NCBI GenBank assembly: GCA_011800155.1
Contig: CM022374.1
Location: 1,674,001 to 1,738,000, forward strand
DNA: 64,000 nucleotides
Reading direction: 5' to 3'
From: Flammulina velutipes
Taxonomy: Eukaryota > Basidiomycota > Agaricomycetes > Agaricales > Physalacriaceae
The notes under the pieces were generated by a model that was given only the letters and a program-made list of their open reading frames with translations, did no database searches and was not told the DNA's origin. The position numbers were made by a program, and so were the translations under genes. This document shows positions 1 to 11,048 of the stretch, piece after piece. Positions within the stretch are counted from its first letter, which is position 1. The number at the start of each line of letters is the position of its first letter.

Positions 1-1328
1 CCTACACCTTAGCGTCAACGACAATAACAGAAAAGAAGTCAAGTCACAACTTACTTGCTCAACTTGAGGTATGCAGCCGCAAGGTTGAGCTGATAATGTG
101 GCAGCTCCGGTTCAATTTGATGTGCGAGCTCATAATATTCGACCGCATTTTCGAATGAGCCGCGTCGGAAAGCAGCATTCCCTCTCTCCTTTTCGTGCTC
201 TGCTCGTAGAAAGCGCCATTCCATCACATCCCCGATAGTCATGGAGGGATCCTGACCCTCTTCCAAATCCGCGGGATCCATCCCCCGGAAATCAGACTCG
301 AGCTCCCATATGTCTTCCTCCTCCTCCGTTTCCCAGCCAAAGACCCCGTTTCCACGACCGTCCCATTCCCTATGCTTACCCTTCCCATTCCGAATGCTGC
401 TCTCCGACTCGTGCTCTCGCAAAGTCTTCTCGCACACATCACCGAGGTGGTCCGTGGAACACCCGCAATCACACCACTTGTTCGAGAGTTTGTCGCGTAA
501 GCTTTGGCCATATCCGCGTATGTCGAATTCTCTACCGACCTTCCAGAGCGTCTGTACCACCTTGTCGTAGCCCAGGCGGACTTTTAGACGCCAATCATTT
601 TCCTCTCGCCATTCGAATGGGACCTGACTCCATCGTGAATATTTAGTTTGACACGCCTCTTCGAGTGCGTGTTGACCGGATTCGTAGCTGCTAAGATGTG
701 GAGGTTTAGATAGCATGGGCGGGGACATGGCTTCCAATGCAGTTAAGTGAGCTTTAACGCCAGACATATGAGGGACGAGGCGCACGGAGTGCAGCCCCTT
801 CTTGTGACATATAGGGACATTATTTGAGATGGCCTAGAGGGGATGTATGAGTTAGGTAGATGTATGAAGATTAGGAAGCTGACATACAAAGTGTCTGAGG
901 GCAGTGTATGACCAGAGCAAACTTCTGGTCGCGATCCGTTCGCCAGCTTGGCGAAGGTCCATGCCAATAACAGTGCGAAAGAAGTCCTTTATTTCCTCAG
1001 AGTCTGCATTGAAGGCTGCCCATCCTGGGCCAGTAAGGGTTACGCATTTCATAACAAAAGTCGGAAGATAGACCAGTGAGATGTGGTGTAGTCGCGTTGA
1101 GAAGAGTCGGGCAATATCCTGTTCGTATCGGAGGAGAAGGATACGTGAAATAGCACGTTCCAAGTCAGAAACGGCGGACATGGCCTGGGTGACGCTGCGG
1201 TCACCGTGTGGATTGGGTGCTCCGTGCCGGTGTGAGTGTTTTTGGCTGGCATTTCCACTAGCTTTCTTCGTGCTCTTTCCTGGCGCGTTTGCAGGACGCT
1301 TTTTAACGTGTGAATACTTCGCAGGCAT
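1..1328 (-). CDS. TPR-containing protein, 3' end outside window
   Basis: Two exons are visible, 888..1328 and 55..833, joined in phase by a GTATGT..CTAG intron; a further donor (GTAAGT) at 54 shows the gene continues past the window start. The start is the ATG at 1328. The N-terminus is basic and low in complexity (His/Lys-rich). A helical region follows that matches no family I know. The last 45 residues before the donor form a tetratricopeptide unit (EKERGNAAFRRGSFENAVEYY then LNLAAAYLKL), the pattern of co-chaperone TPRs. An acidic WETEEEEDIWELE stretch precedes it. A role in protein-protein contact is inferred from the TPR alone; the overall family is not recognised. Confidence 0.7.
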
Positions 1329-1614
1329 AGTTCGTTCTGATTAAAAGTTGAAGAAACGAGACAAGGAAAGATGAGACAAGCGCACAATATAATGAAGTTA
1401 TCCTTTCCTAGGCTGCGCGGTGAAAAAAATAACCAAGAAAACGCTTCTGTTCCCCCAATTTAACCAGAAATAACGAAGAGAGAGTAAGCCAGCAGTTTGA
1501 CGGATGATGGTGGTAGGAAACAGAAATAATTAAAGTCTCGATCAATGCACAATCGCGCTTTGTCCGGACCGTTAGTTGTCCGACCCGTAAGTACTTTCAA
1601 TTCCAAGTACATTC
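1329..1614. other. Intergenic region between TPR gene and F-box gene
   Basis: This AT-richer spacer lies upstream of the TPR gene (start 1328) and downstream of the F-box gene (stop 1615). I see no ORF with coding character and no repeat. Confidence 0.5.
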
Positions 1615-3157
1615 TCAAACTACGACTCGAGGTGCCTGGTGTAACCTATCTGGATACGTTTCCCAATCTATAACTACTTTTCTTTGCCCTCGGAGACCTA
1701 CTAGACAATCCCTGGCTATCCATCGTGTCAATGTCTTCAAGTACTGGGACCCATACCTATACGCCTCTGGTGTTACAGTCACCAACCTCAGGTTCGCAAA
1801 CTTTGGCTGGCACAGTGCTGCGTCTAGTCTCTTCCAGCATTCTGGGACCCTCTCCGGCCATTTTGGGTCCTCGTAAAGGGATGACAAGGTGGGTTGAATG
1901 TTCAACGTTATAGTGCTTGTGTACGACGCCACTGGCATCTGCTCGAAAACCTGGGCCCACCACGCAATATGATCTTCACCATGCTCCAGTGTCGTGTACT
2001 GGAAGCTCAGGGCTTCGACGTCGGGCAACACCAGTATAACGCGAGGCGCGGCTTTCCGACATGTAAGTATATCCCCTGCTGGGCCGATGAAAACGACGCT
2101 TACTCGGACCAAGATCCCCAAAGAACAACCAGGTGAGTGGATCCTGCGCGCAGTTCAACAGCGTCTGGAATTTTCGGCAATGAGATAGTCTCATAGACAC
2201 CCCGTTCAATCTCAGCCACATGCTCCGCAATGTCGACATCACCACAGGAGCATCCGTGCGTAAGAGGTAGCCCAGGATTTTCTCATCCGACTCAGTGCTC
2301 AGCTCCAGCATCAAGTCCACAATCCTTGGTCGGGCGTCTTCTTCCTCCAGGTCCGCCTCCTTCGTCGGGTTGTGACTCTCATACCATTCGTCCTCCGTCA
2401 TTCCCTCTTCTCGTATCTGTTCATCTTCCTCGTCTGAACTCTGATCTTCATCAGAGTCCATATCTTCTTCTTCTTCTTCTTCTTCGCTATCATCCGACAT
2501 ACCATCATCCATCTCATCGTCACTCCCAATCTCTCCCGGATTCGTCGTATACTCCAGGAAATCCCCCTCGATATCCACGCAGTCCAGAAAGATCAGTGCC
2601 TTCAAAGAAACATGCGACAGCATACGTCTCGCAGCTCCAAAGATATTCTGCGCGCATTCCATATCCCGAAATACGCAATGCTCAATCTCCAGATCGCCTA
2701 CGTGTGTGGCAATAGCTTCGATTGCCCTCTGCCATCTATCCGCGTTGACGAATGCAGGCCACACCAGGTTTGCCAACGACAGCGAAGTCACGTTGGTCAT
2801 CTTCTCTAGGAGGACAAGCAGCGCCTCGTCGTCGTACGCCCACATCTTCCGCCGATCTGCGATAGTCGTGGTTCGCTGTGAAGTATTCGAGACGAGAACC
2901 CTCCCTTTGCCTTCCACGATAGTCAGAGATCTGACTAGGGAAGGAATGTGGGGAGAAACTCTCTCCAGGAAGCGCGCGCACTGGCCTGGTTTTTCCATGG
3001 TGATGTCCTCGAAGAGATACGCCTGACTTCGTAGTCGTGTAACGCTTCCTGCGAGGCTCAGAGCACGGAGGCTCGGGCGATCGTAGCAGAGATGCGTAAT
3101 AATGTCGTCCACAACCTCTTGCGGGAGGGATGCACCAACGAACCTAGTAGTCTGCAT
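1615..3157 (-). CDS. F-box/LRR-like protein with central acidic tract
   Basis: Two exons, 2104..3157 and 1615..2051, are joined by a 52-nt GTAAGC..AAAG intron, giving about 496 aa. The N-terminus (residues about 10-45) reads LPQEVVDDIITHLCYDRPSL, an F-box-like LPxEhhxxIhxxL pattern followed by leucine-rich segments such as MTNVTSLSLANLVWP. This is the usual layout of basidiomycete F-box proteins that would join Skp1 in an SCF ubiquitin ligase (inferred from the family). Residues about 215-260 are almost entirely Asp/Glu/Ser, encoded by a (TCT)n-like repeat near 2463-2490 on the plus strand. Leucine-rich sequence resumes after the intron. No substrate can be named. The exact acceptor is the least certain point: a site 39 nt downstream keeps the same phase. 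Confidence 0.75.
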
Positions 3158-3388
3158 ATCCGGTCAGGGCGTTCGAGCTGAGCTGAGCTGAACCAGGTCT
3201 ATTGTCTTTTATACTTTACAGCCTATCCTTACGTACTGAACTATCATCACTTTGGGGCATATGCGTGTGACAAACCACCAATAACAAAGAAATCGCTCCT
3301 TGTGGATGTGTGCATGATGGAAATGACATTGACAGAAACATTAAAACAACAATGTGACCAAGTTAGTACAAGCGTAGATAAGCAAAAG

Positions 3389-4758
3389 CTAGAAGGACTG
3401 CTGAATAACTGTGTACTTGCTACAAGTCTTCGGCAGAGCTGTCAATCGAACCAGGTTAAAGACGTTCGCCTTCTCTAGCCTAGTTGCAGGGAGGGCTCGA
3501 ACGAATATATCCTCATCAAAAGAGACAATAACCTCCACGTTCTGCCATATTGAGTCATCCGTCGAGATCGCGTCGTCCAGCGCCACCCATTCAGGGCGGT
3601 TCAAGAAAGAAGGCACTTGAGTGACAGAAAACTTGTCTAGAAGAATCACCAGATGTATCTTGAGGCAATTAGGCTGAGCGTCCTTGACATTCCTCGTGAG
3701 CCACCAAATCATAGCCGCAGGCATCCAGTCGACTACATCGACATAGAATTCGAAAGTCTGCAGATGGCCGATGTCCAGTGGTCCGAAATGATTATCTCGG
3801 ACTATGAAGGTTTGTGGTTAGGATCTTCTAAGCATGTAGTCAGGATAAGAGCCAACTCACAGTTGAAGGTATCCCGAAGAGACATGCACTTCAACGATGC
3901 CTTGGTACGAGATAGAATATGTTGAAGCCGGCTATAGCAATGCTGGCCCATGAACGATCCTAGAATCGCAAGGTCCTCTAGCTGAGGCATATTACACAAA
4001 GGGCTGGACAAAAAGTCCATCACAGCGTAATCCGTGTCTGATTTGAGATCAACGCGCAGCGCCACAAGCTCCCCGAGTCGTACCACGCCAGCTGGTTTCT
4101 GCGCCGGATACCTCTGCGAGTCCTCAAAATCCATGATGAGCGGCATAGCGTCCGTGCCATAGTCCACGAAAGAGTCGAATTCTGGGACATGTAGGTGTGC
4201 GATATCGAGAAACTTCAAATTCGGGATGGATGATAAGAGAGCGAAAAATGCAGACGCGTCGAGGCGCACACAGTGCAACTGGAGCGCGGAGAGCGTGTTA
4301 AAATAGATGGTGTCGCCTAGGGTGATAGAATAGAAGGTCAAGGACAGTTTGCGGACGTTTTCAAGACGCGGAAGAAGGGACAGGGCTTTGGGTGAACTCA
4401 GATCGAACCGCCGTCCGATACAACTGTGCTCGTTGCCGCTAACCGATACGGTGTTGACCATGGCAGGTATGTGGATCGAGTCAGTGAGAACATCACAGAG
4501 GGCGTTAACGCGGTCCACGAGATCTTCTCCGACTTCGAGGACGATGCGGGAAAACAGATGCTTGGTAGCTCTGAATCCTACAAGTTTCGACACGCGAGAT
4601 ATGGCGCGAAGGGTGGCTACATCGTCGTTCAGAGCCACTTGGTCGGTGACCATGTCGAAAAGTTCACAAGGCAGACGAGGTTGTAGCTATAATGGCCAAT
4701 AATGAGTGCCAGAGGGTCAGCCGACGAAAGAACATACTTCTTGGCTGCAGTAATCCAT
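3389..4758 (-). CDS. F-box/LRR-like protein
   Basis: Three exons, 4738..4758, 3861..4686 and 3389..3801, give about 419 aa. The first exon codes only seven residues (MDYCSQE). Joining it across a 51-nt intron gives LQPRLPCELFDMVTDQ, a clear F-box start that no single ORF contains. A 59-nt GTGAGT..CATAG intron later joins the two large exons in phase. The body has repeated leucine-rich segments (ENVRKLSLTFYSI, NLKFLDIAHLHVPEFD, LEDLAILGSF), typical of LRR-like substrate-recognition domains. An SCF adaptor role is inferred. The 3' end at 3389 is the first in-frame stop; a further short intron there cannot be excluded. Confidence 0.75.
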
Positions 4759-5141
4759 GTTGTTGGGTTGTTCTTGCCTTGAGAATCCATCGTATTTATG
4801 CACGAATGCAATGCAATTGTGCGGGGGGGCATTGTCGATGCTTTGTTTTCCATACAGTCAAAGGGATGCGCAATGGGCGAATAGTAATCGATCAATCCCT
4901 TTGAGGTACAATGTGCGTTGTACGACTGATGATGGTGGTCAATGAGAGAAATTGTGACAGTAACCAATCGTCACAACTGGGAATTGCGCCACATCATGGT
5001 AAAGAAAACATTAATTATGTATATGTCGAGGTAATATCTATATACAAAGCCTAGAAATACAAACATCGCAGCAAAGCTGCGTCGTAAGTTAAGGTGAATA
5101 TACGTAGGTAAGTTATAAGGAGGATCGAATGTGCAAATAAA
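4759..5141. other. Intergenic region, no gene seen
   Basis: The spacer lies between the F-box gene start at 4758 and the phosphatase stop at 5142. It has AT-rich stretches and no ORF with coding character beyond overlap with the first exon. Confidence 0.5.
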
Positions 5142-6608
5142 TCAAGAACATGAGACGCTCACAAGCTTCCCGCTACCCTTGTCACCGAACTTGATTGTTG
5201 ATTTGCTTCTCTTCCTATCAAAATCGAAGTCGTCGTCGTCGTATTCATCGTCGTCGTCGTCGTCGTCTTCCTCTTCATCCTCCTCCTCCTCCTCACCCAC
5301 ACGAGCCTTCCCACCAAGAACAAGAGCAGTCATCCTCCTCTCATACACACAGCCAGAATCAAGACCAATCGTCCATCTCTTGACATCAAGCCCTCGCGAC
5401 GCAGCATGTCCGTAGATAACAGTCGCCGGGTTGCAAGGTAACTCGTCCTTGTCATGAGAAATCCCTGGTAAACCTAGTTTGAAGCCTTTACACCGCTTCA
5501 TATCCGCCTTGTACAGATCCGACCAAGGTGTCCCCGTCTTCCCGCGAGTGACCTCCTTGTCCTCGACTCCGCGCATGTTCAACGTCACCCAAGGGTCTGT
5601 GTTCTGCGGAACATCCGTGAGGATAGCAGATTCTTGCAATTGACGAAGAACAGTCGGTGGCTGTTTCCGAGGTAGAACAGGTATCTTGGAGAGTGGTTGG
5701 TTCTTGTGCCAAGGTTTGTATCTCGGATCCGAAGCGAGTATCCCAGCGTGGGCAACAAACGCATGTGCGTGGGGAATATGTAGCTTGAGCGGCATTGAGA
5801 CCATGTAGTCGTACGCCGCGTCGTCCATGGCATATGCGATTTCAAAATGGTCGCCAAAGAGCGTCCATCCATCCGGAATGCGTTTCCACCACTTGTTGTT
5901 ACCCTTGTCGCGCCGCATCTCCATCTCGATCCATACCTCAGGATCGTCGACACCGTGCTCTTGAGCATAGATCCATTTCTCGCGAGTGGACTTGACGAAC
6001 TCGGACCCGCCGGAGAGGGATTGCATCCACCGCAGCCAAGAGTACCATTCTATGACTTTTTGGTCGTGGTTTCCCCGGACAGCGGTAATGTTGTTTGAGG
6101 ACATGTAGTCAAGAACAGCCATTGAGCCCTTGTGTGGTCCTTTGGCAACGATATCGCCGACGCTGATGAGGGTATCGGAGGACGGATCATAGGACACTTT
6201 GCGCAGTAGGGCTCTTTCGCGGTGATGAGTGTGGGTCTCTGGACGCGACAAGCGACTCACTGTAGTTCGCCGTACATTCCGTGGATGTCGCCCACTAGAA
6301 TAACACGCTTAGAAGGATCATCTACGTCCGCGGGTGTATGTAAGGTGAGGGGGTTACGTGAATGAGCAAGTTACGCACCTATGGGGAACTCCTGGACCGA
6401 AAGTGTATCGAGCGACTTGAAGAATGAAAAATCGGGAAATTCTGGTGGGCGTTTCAGCGACGATATATGAAAGAGCAGCCTTGTGAGACGCACTGGACTT
6501 TGATAAAAACCAGCCCGTCGCTATCTGGTTTGCTACGCCGCTGAGAAGAACATAGAGAATAAAAAAGGTGACAGTCGAGTATGCCAGCACCAGGCGTATC
6601 GCAGGCAT
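5142..6608 (-). CDS. PPN2: ApaH-like (Ppn2-type) metallophosphatase, membrane-anchored
   Basis: Four exons, 6494..6608, 6379..6441, 6261..6321 and 5142..6213, give 436 aa. Residues about 5-30 form one transmembrane segment (LAYSTVTFFILYVLLSGVA). The catalytic domain carries the calcineurin-like metal motifs in order: RVILVGDIHGMYGEL, SVGDIVAKGP, VRGNHDQ, FVAHAG and VIYGHAASRGLD, then GLDSGCVYERRMTAL, which is typical of ApaH-like phosphatases. Yeast Ppn2, the best-known fungal member, is a vacuolar endopolyphosphatase with the same N-terminal anchor; polyphosphate as substrate is therefore inferred. The C-terminal tail (about 45 residues) is strongly acidic, from a GAC/GAG repeat at 5230-5292, and ends with a basic patch. 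GDIHG lies on an exon no large ORF contains, so a one-exon model would miss the first metal ligands. Confidence 0.88.
5228..5295. repeat. Coding trinucleotide repeat (acidic tract)
   Basis: On the plus strand the repeat reads as runs of tcg/tcc/tcc-like triplets. On the minus strand it encodes the Glu/Asp-rich tail of the phosphatase gene. The tract length is probably variable between strains (inference). Confidence 0.8.
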
Positions 6609-6743
6609 GAATGATGGTGGTCAAAAGGAAAGGATCGAACGTGCTAAGCCGAACGAATCGAGCAGTGCCAGGTTCAGAGACACCGCCACGTGCTTCCGAG
6701 TCTATCAGATAAGATACTGTAATTATCTATTGCTTCGTTCGCT

Positions 6744-7454
6744 CTACCACCTGAAATCTGCTGGGTCGTGAATGTACCAGTTGTGCGCCTTCTTCTTCAC
6801 GAAATCCTCAAACGACCACAGCTCCGGGACGAGTTGACCCACATTCCCATATATGTAAGTTTCCGCCTGGACGCCACCAGAGAGGTCCTCATCCTTGGGC
6901 AGTGGCGGAGGGTGCTCAGGGATCAGACTCGTGTCCTCCACGGCCACAGATAACGGCTCTCTTTCGGCCAAGAGATGGACTTGAACGAATCGACGGATAT
7001 ATTCCTATCAGCTGCGAATTAGCCTAGGCAACACGAAGTGGGGATATCCATACGTTTCCCTCAAAGTCATCTAGGAGCTTCAAGTCTCTATCCGTCAAAC
7101 CGGACACCAAAGTCCCTCGCACGCTACTCTCGTCTCTACTGAGAGGGCGGTCGAATAACGCTTGTGTGCTTGACAGGGGAGCGACGCCAGGATAGTCAGC
7201 GTGCTTCCGAAGGACCTGAGCAAAGATACTTTGGTATGTACCAAAAAGAGCTTACTTTGACTACGTGACGGGTGTGGTCCTTCCGCAACTCGTTAGCGAG
7301 GCTAACACGGAGCATATCATGAGTACCACACCAGTAAGAGTGCAGGTGCAATTGTCAGGTGCGAGCCATCGTTTTTGATAACCTTGGCCAGGATCTTGGG
7401 GTGCATTAAAGTGCCATAGAAGAATGCAGAATGGGATCTCGTCGGTATCACCAT
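6744..7454 (-). CDS. AIG2-like / gamma-glutamylcyclotransferase-fold protein
   Basis: Four exons, 7332..7454, 7256..7279, 7054..7203 and 6744..7004, give 185 aa; the second is only 24 nt. The start is ATG 7454, 10 codons before the family hallmark FFYGTLMHPKIL. After splicing the sequence reads DHTRHVVK then HADYPGVAPL, VRGTLVSGLTDRDLKLLDDFEGN, and a C-terminal PELWSFEDFVKKKAHNW, all characteristic of the fungal AIG2-like family. The fold is shared with GGCT enzymes, where a Glu in the LDDFEGNEY region is catalytic, but the substrate of fungal members is not established to my knowledge. Two of the three introns are exactly 52 nt. Confidence 0.85.
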
Positions 7455-7564
7455 GATAAACTCTGGAGAGCAGTAATCGGAAGATCGGCCCGATATCTAT
7501 TCGATAATTTTAATACACGGAAAACTCTACAACTACAACTGTCCATTGATTCATAGCGCACGTT

Positions 7565-9895
7565 TCAACAGATGAACATGATCGTGGTGTCCATAGGATG
7601 AGAGCTCGACAACTGGTTTGAAAGATGAGTTGATGCTCTGCCGAAATAAGACAAAAACGTACTTGGGGCTTCTGACTGTACTTGCTGCGCAAAATCTCGC
7701 GGAGACTGTTCAACAAGTCCTGGTACGTCTGGTTGGGATTCTGTCCCAACGTAGACATGAACGCATAACTCATCGCTCCAGTCGCATTGCCAGCTTCCTG
7801 AGTGTCAGCGCTCGTTTGAGAATCTTTGCATCCACTCCAGGATATCTAAGACGTGACCTATTAGCCAACAAAGGAGATACTCGGTAGAAAAGACGTACAA
7901 CGTCGGCAGGACTCGTCCTCGTAGCCTTCGCGTAATTGTCTGCTTTCTTGTTTGAACCGGTGGCAGTCTTGACGATGCCCATGGCCGATTTGAACATTCC
8001 GCCCATATCACCGCGCGCATACGATGTGACTGCTGATAGAAGGCCTTGTCCTGCTTCTGCGACAAGATTGGGCTCCTTGATTTTACCTTCCGTAGAGTAC
8101 TGTTCCGATTTCAGAGACGAGACACAAGAGCGCAAGACAATACACGTACAATGTAAGGAAGGTCTGATGATGTGGTCAGCATTGTTCTACAAGAGCTAAT
8201 ACATGTATCTGAAAAACTCACCAAGGGCAGATCCAGAGTGACACGACTATAGATTGTCGTTGTCAGTTTGCCAAGCATGAAATATACAGTGGGAAACGCA
8301 CGTCAAAGATCGCAGTTAGCCGACAGCCAGCAGGCAGAGGCTTGACCATGATGGCATGCATATCCTGACAATCCGGGATCTATGAGCCAAAGAGAATATG
8401 AGGATGAGACATAACTCACGTCGTCAACAATATGTCCGGCCCTTTCGTGGTCCAAAGGATAGATGACTAAGTGACACTGGTCAAAGAAGTGATCCTTTCA
8501 CCCAAAATGCTATTACCTTCATCGTAACCATCCGCTTCGTCCCCGTCAAGATCCTTGGTTTGACCACCATGTCCTGAATCTGTCAAAAGTAAGAATCACA
8601 TTTGACTCGGATGCTAGCGTGTACTGACAATGGAAGAAAAGCGAATCATTAGGCCTTGCATCCCGTACTAGCCATTGCATTGCTTGGATCTGTAGAACAC
8701 GTCAGAGTTGCCCCGAGAAGTACGGCGCTTTAAATATTACAATGTTTTGTCTCGTGGGTTTCCGACGAGCGTCGGGGGCATCATCTGTAAGCATCACAAT
8801 ATCATCCTGCTTGTAACCAAATTGCCCTGTATATCATTCATGCTTGACGTATGTCAAGATACGACGAAAGATGGCTTACGGCAAAGGAAGCGCTGGATGT
8901 TCTGTGCATCGTTGATACAACCACGTAGTTCACCGCTTTGGCCGGCATAGTTGATTCCAATCTTCAATGAACAGTGAGCCAAGATGATGAAGCTGACTGT
9001 GTGTAAATACTGACACAAAGGGCCTTCTTCTTGCCAGTACATTGTGAGTACTGGAAGTATGGCTGCTGTTGAGTGTGGTTGGGACCTTGGACTTGAGGGC
9101 CGTAGTGCTGCTGCTGAGCAGGCGGCATGTGAGGTGGGCCTGACGGAGGAGGCGCTAATTGGGTACTGCAATTCAGAATTAGATGCGGGTGAGTAATGTC
9201 GGCTAAGGAATCTTACCGAGGAGGTTGCCCATAGCCCGACTGTTGATGTTGCTGATGGTACTGTTGACCAGGATATGATCCCCTTTGGACGGGAGGAGGA
9301 GGACCTGCTGGGGCGCCAAAACTGAAAGCGAGTTGGTAGATGCAATGGTCGAGATTGGGCTGCACATACTATTGCTGGGGAGGCGGCGGGCCAGGTGGTG
9401 GTCCATAACTGTTTGCAAGATTAAAGATGGTACGCAAGATGGATAGGCAACCAACTTGTTGTAGGACGGTGCGCCGTAGCTTCGGTGATGTAAGACAGGG
9501 CATATTGACGACGTGATTACTCACCCAGGTGCGCTTGGGAAGCTTAGAGAGAGTTAGTTACATGGTCCAACCTGTGATCTACTAATGATGCGCACCCTGG
9601 AGGACCGGGTGGAGGACCAGGAGGAGCGCCGTAACTGTTGGGCGGTATGATCAGGCGTAATTCAAACTTATAAGGAGTATGCATACCCAGAAGGTGGGGG
9701 GCCAGGGGGGGCTCCGTACGATGGTGCGTACCCAGGACTATATCCTCCTTGCCTGAGATAGTATAAGATGGATGCCGGACTCGAGGAGTTCAAACGTACG
9801 GAGACGGGAAACTGTCCAGAGTAAGTCAACAAGGACCTTCGTACACATAGAAACGCAACTTACCCAGGAGGGCCGTTGTTGTTGTTGTTGTACAT
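7565..9895 (-). CDS. MCA1: Type I metacaspase (caspase-like cysteine protease)
   Basis: Twenty exons were assembled: 9864..9895, 9800..9811, 9687..9752, 9596..9634, 9525..9542, 9456..9479, 9370..9408, 9217..9321, 9015..9165, 8880..8961, 8741..8826, 8629..8689, 8517..8579, 8420..8466, 8302..8379, 8222..8246, 8150..8163, 7899..8099, 7663..7845 and 7565..7612. They sum to 1374 nt (457 aa) with every phase consistent. The N-terminus is a Pro/Gly/Gln/Asn-rich prodomain of GAPPGPPP-type repeats, as in type I metacaspases. The p20 domain follows: KKALCIGINYAGQSGELRGC, then FFHYSGHGGQ with the catalytic His, then DSCHSGSAL with the catalytic Cys. The p10 part carries WSGCKDSQTSADTQEAGNA. The enzyme cleaves after Arg/Lys and acts in stress, ageing and protein quality control in yeast. 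Confidence 0.93.
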
Positions 9896-9907
9896 GGCGT
9901 TGAGCAG

Positions 9908-10015
9908 ACGAGCAAGTGGTGGTAAGACGCCAACAAGTTATTGATCGGTTTTAAAGCGAGCGCTCCGAAGGCTGTGGCAGTGCTGCGGACCAAAGCCAAA
10001 GCCGACACCGCCACC
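9908..10015. repeat. Upstream element copy 1 (metacaspase 5' region)
   Basis: A stretch 13-120 bp upstream of the metacaspase ATG closely matches 11253-11330. Shared blocks include agtggtggtaagacgcca, gaaggctgtggcagtgctgcg and gacaccgccacc, in the same order and orientation, with gaps between. It is probably a 5' UTR or promoter segment. Confidence 0.7.
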
Positions 10016-10157
10016 ATGGCTAGTAGTAGATTCGCGACGACATACTAGTACGACAATCTAAAGTCATCTCTTTTTTACTATACTGAGAATAATTTCTGGA
10101 GTATGACCCAAGGAGTCGAGAAACGATGGCAACTTCAGCGAAACACACCCGATATTT

Positions 10158-11048
10158 TCAGTTTTCGAGTTGTTCATCTATTGGGACCCCCTTTGACTTC
10201 AGCGTGATTTTGAGATGCTGCACATCGGATGAGAACTTGGAGGCGAATTCCCATTCCTCTTCCGTATCATAGTCATCCTTGACGCCTCCACAACCAAAGT
10301 CTATCAACACAGCTCGCGACGGGGCCAAAGGGGGAGAGACGATGATGTTGTTAGCGTTGATGTCAGTGTGGATGGCACCGGCCCCGATAAACTCTGAAAC
10401 GGCATCCAGGAGAGTTCGAAAGACTGTTGGAGGGATGGATTTGACCTCGTCAAGTGTCAGACGCTCTAATGTTCGACCAGGTATGTGTTCCATGACCACC
10501 GCCCACGGCTCAAGGGCGCGAGTGCCAGGCGGTAGAACAACCGACCCTGACTCGAAAAGCTTTGGGACGACGGTTCCTTGAAAGCATTCCAACTTTCGCA
10601 GGCATTTGACTTCGCTCGTCCAGGACGATTTGAGGAGGCGATAGAAATTCTCCTCATAGACCCAGGGCTCTACAGAGTCTTCGTAGAGCAATGCATCGTC
10701 GAAATCATCCGGCGCATCCCCAGACTCGACCTTCTTCCGACGCTCTGCCGCTTGCGTCTCCGCTTCCAAGGACCAATAGACAATCGGCTGCTGTGGGGTG
10801 GGAGGTAGACGATCGTCCAAGTATCGAGGATCGTATATCTTGAGAACAATATCTGTAGAGAGCCTACGCCTCTCTTCCTCCGCCCCTGGGCGGGCGAGAT
10901 AAACTTGGGACTTGGTGAATGGAAGGAAGGGTTGAACGACCTCGTACTCGATCGTTGAATTCGAAGCTGTTCTTAACGTGATGGTTGAGCCAGCTGGAAG
11001 AGGTTCTCCTAATGTTGAGGAGACACGGAAATCAGGCTCGGTAGACAT
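10158..11048 (-). CDS. Protein-kinase-like (PKL fold) protein
   Basis: This is a single uninterrupted exon of 296 aa, unusual among its intron-rich neighbours. The C-terminal half has the signature of a kinase-like fold: a hinge-like WAVVMEHIPGRTLERL, the catalytic loop GAIHTDINANNIIV (HxDxxxxN) and VLIDFGCGG in the DFG position. The N-terminal lobe has STDIVLKIYDPRYLDD, which could supply the ATP-binding Lys. This arrangement is common in basidiomycete genes annotated as serine/threonine kinase or aminoglycoside-phosphotransferase-like; the substrate is unknown. It shares a duplicated upstream element with the adjacent metacaspase gene. Confidence 0.8.
   Translation of the reverse strand: MSTEPDFRVSSTLGEPLPAGSTITLRTASNSTIEYEVVQPFLPFTKSQVYLARPGAEEERRRLSTDIVLKIYDPRYLDDRLPPTPQQPIVYWSLEAETQAAERRKKVESGDAPDDFDDALLYEDSVEPWVYEENFYRLLKSSWTSEVKCLRKLECFQGTVVPKLFESGSVVLPPGTRALEPWAVVMEHIPGRTLERLTLDEVKSIPPTVFRTLLDAVSEFIGAGAIHTDINANNIIVSPPLAPSRAVLIDFGCGGVKDDYDTEEEWEFASKFSSDVQHLKITLKSKGVPIDEQLEN

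Noticed and set aside
10279..10808. Plus-strand ORFs opposite the kinase-like gene
   Set aside because: The minus strand carries HTDINANN and DFG motifs in one continuous frame, so the plus frames are shadows.
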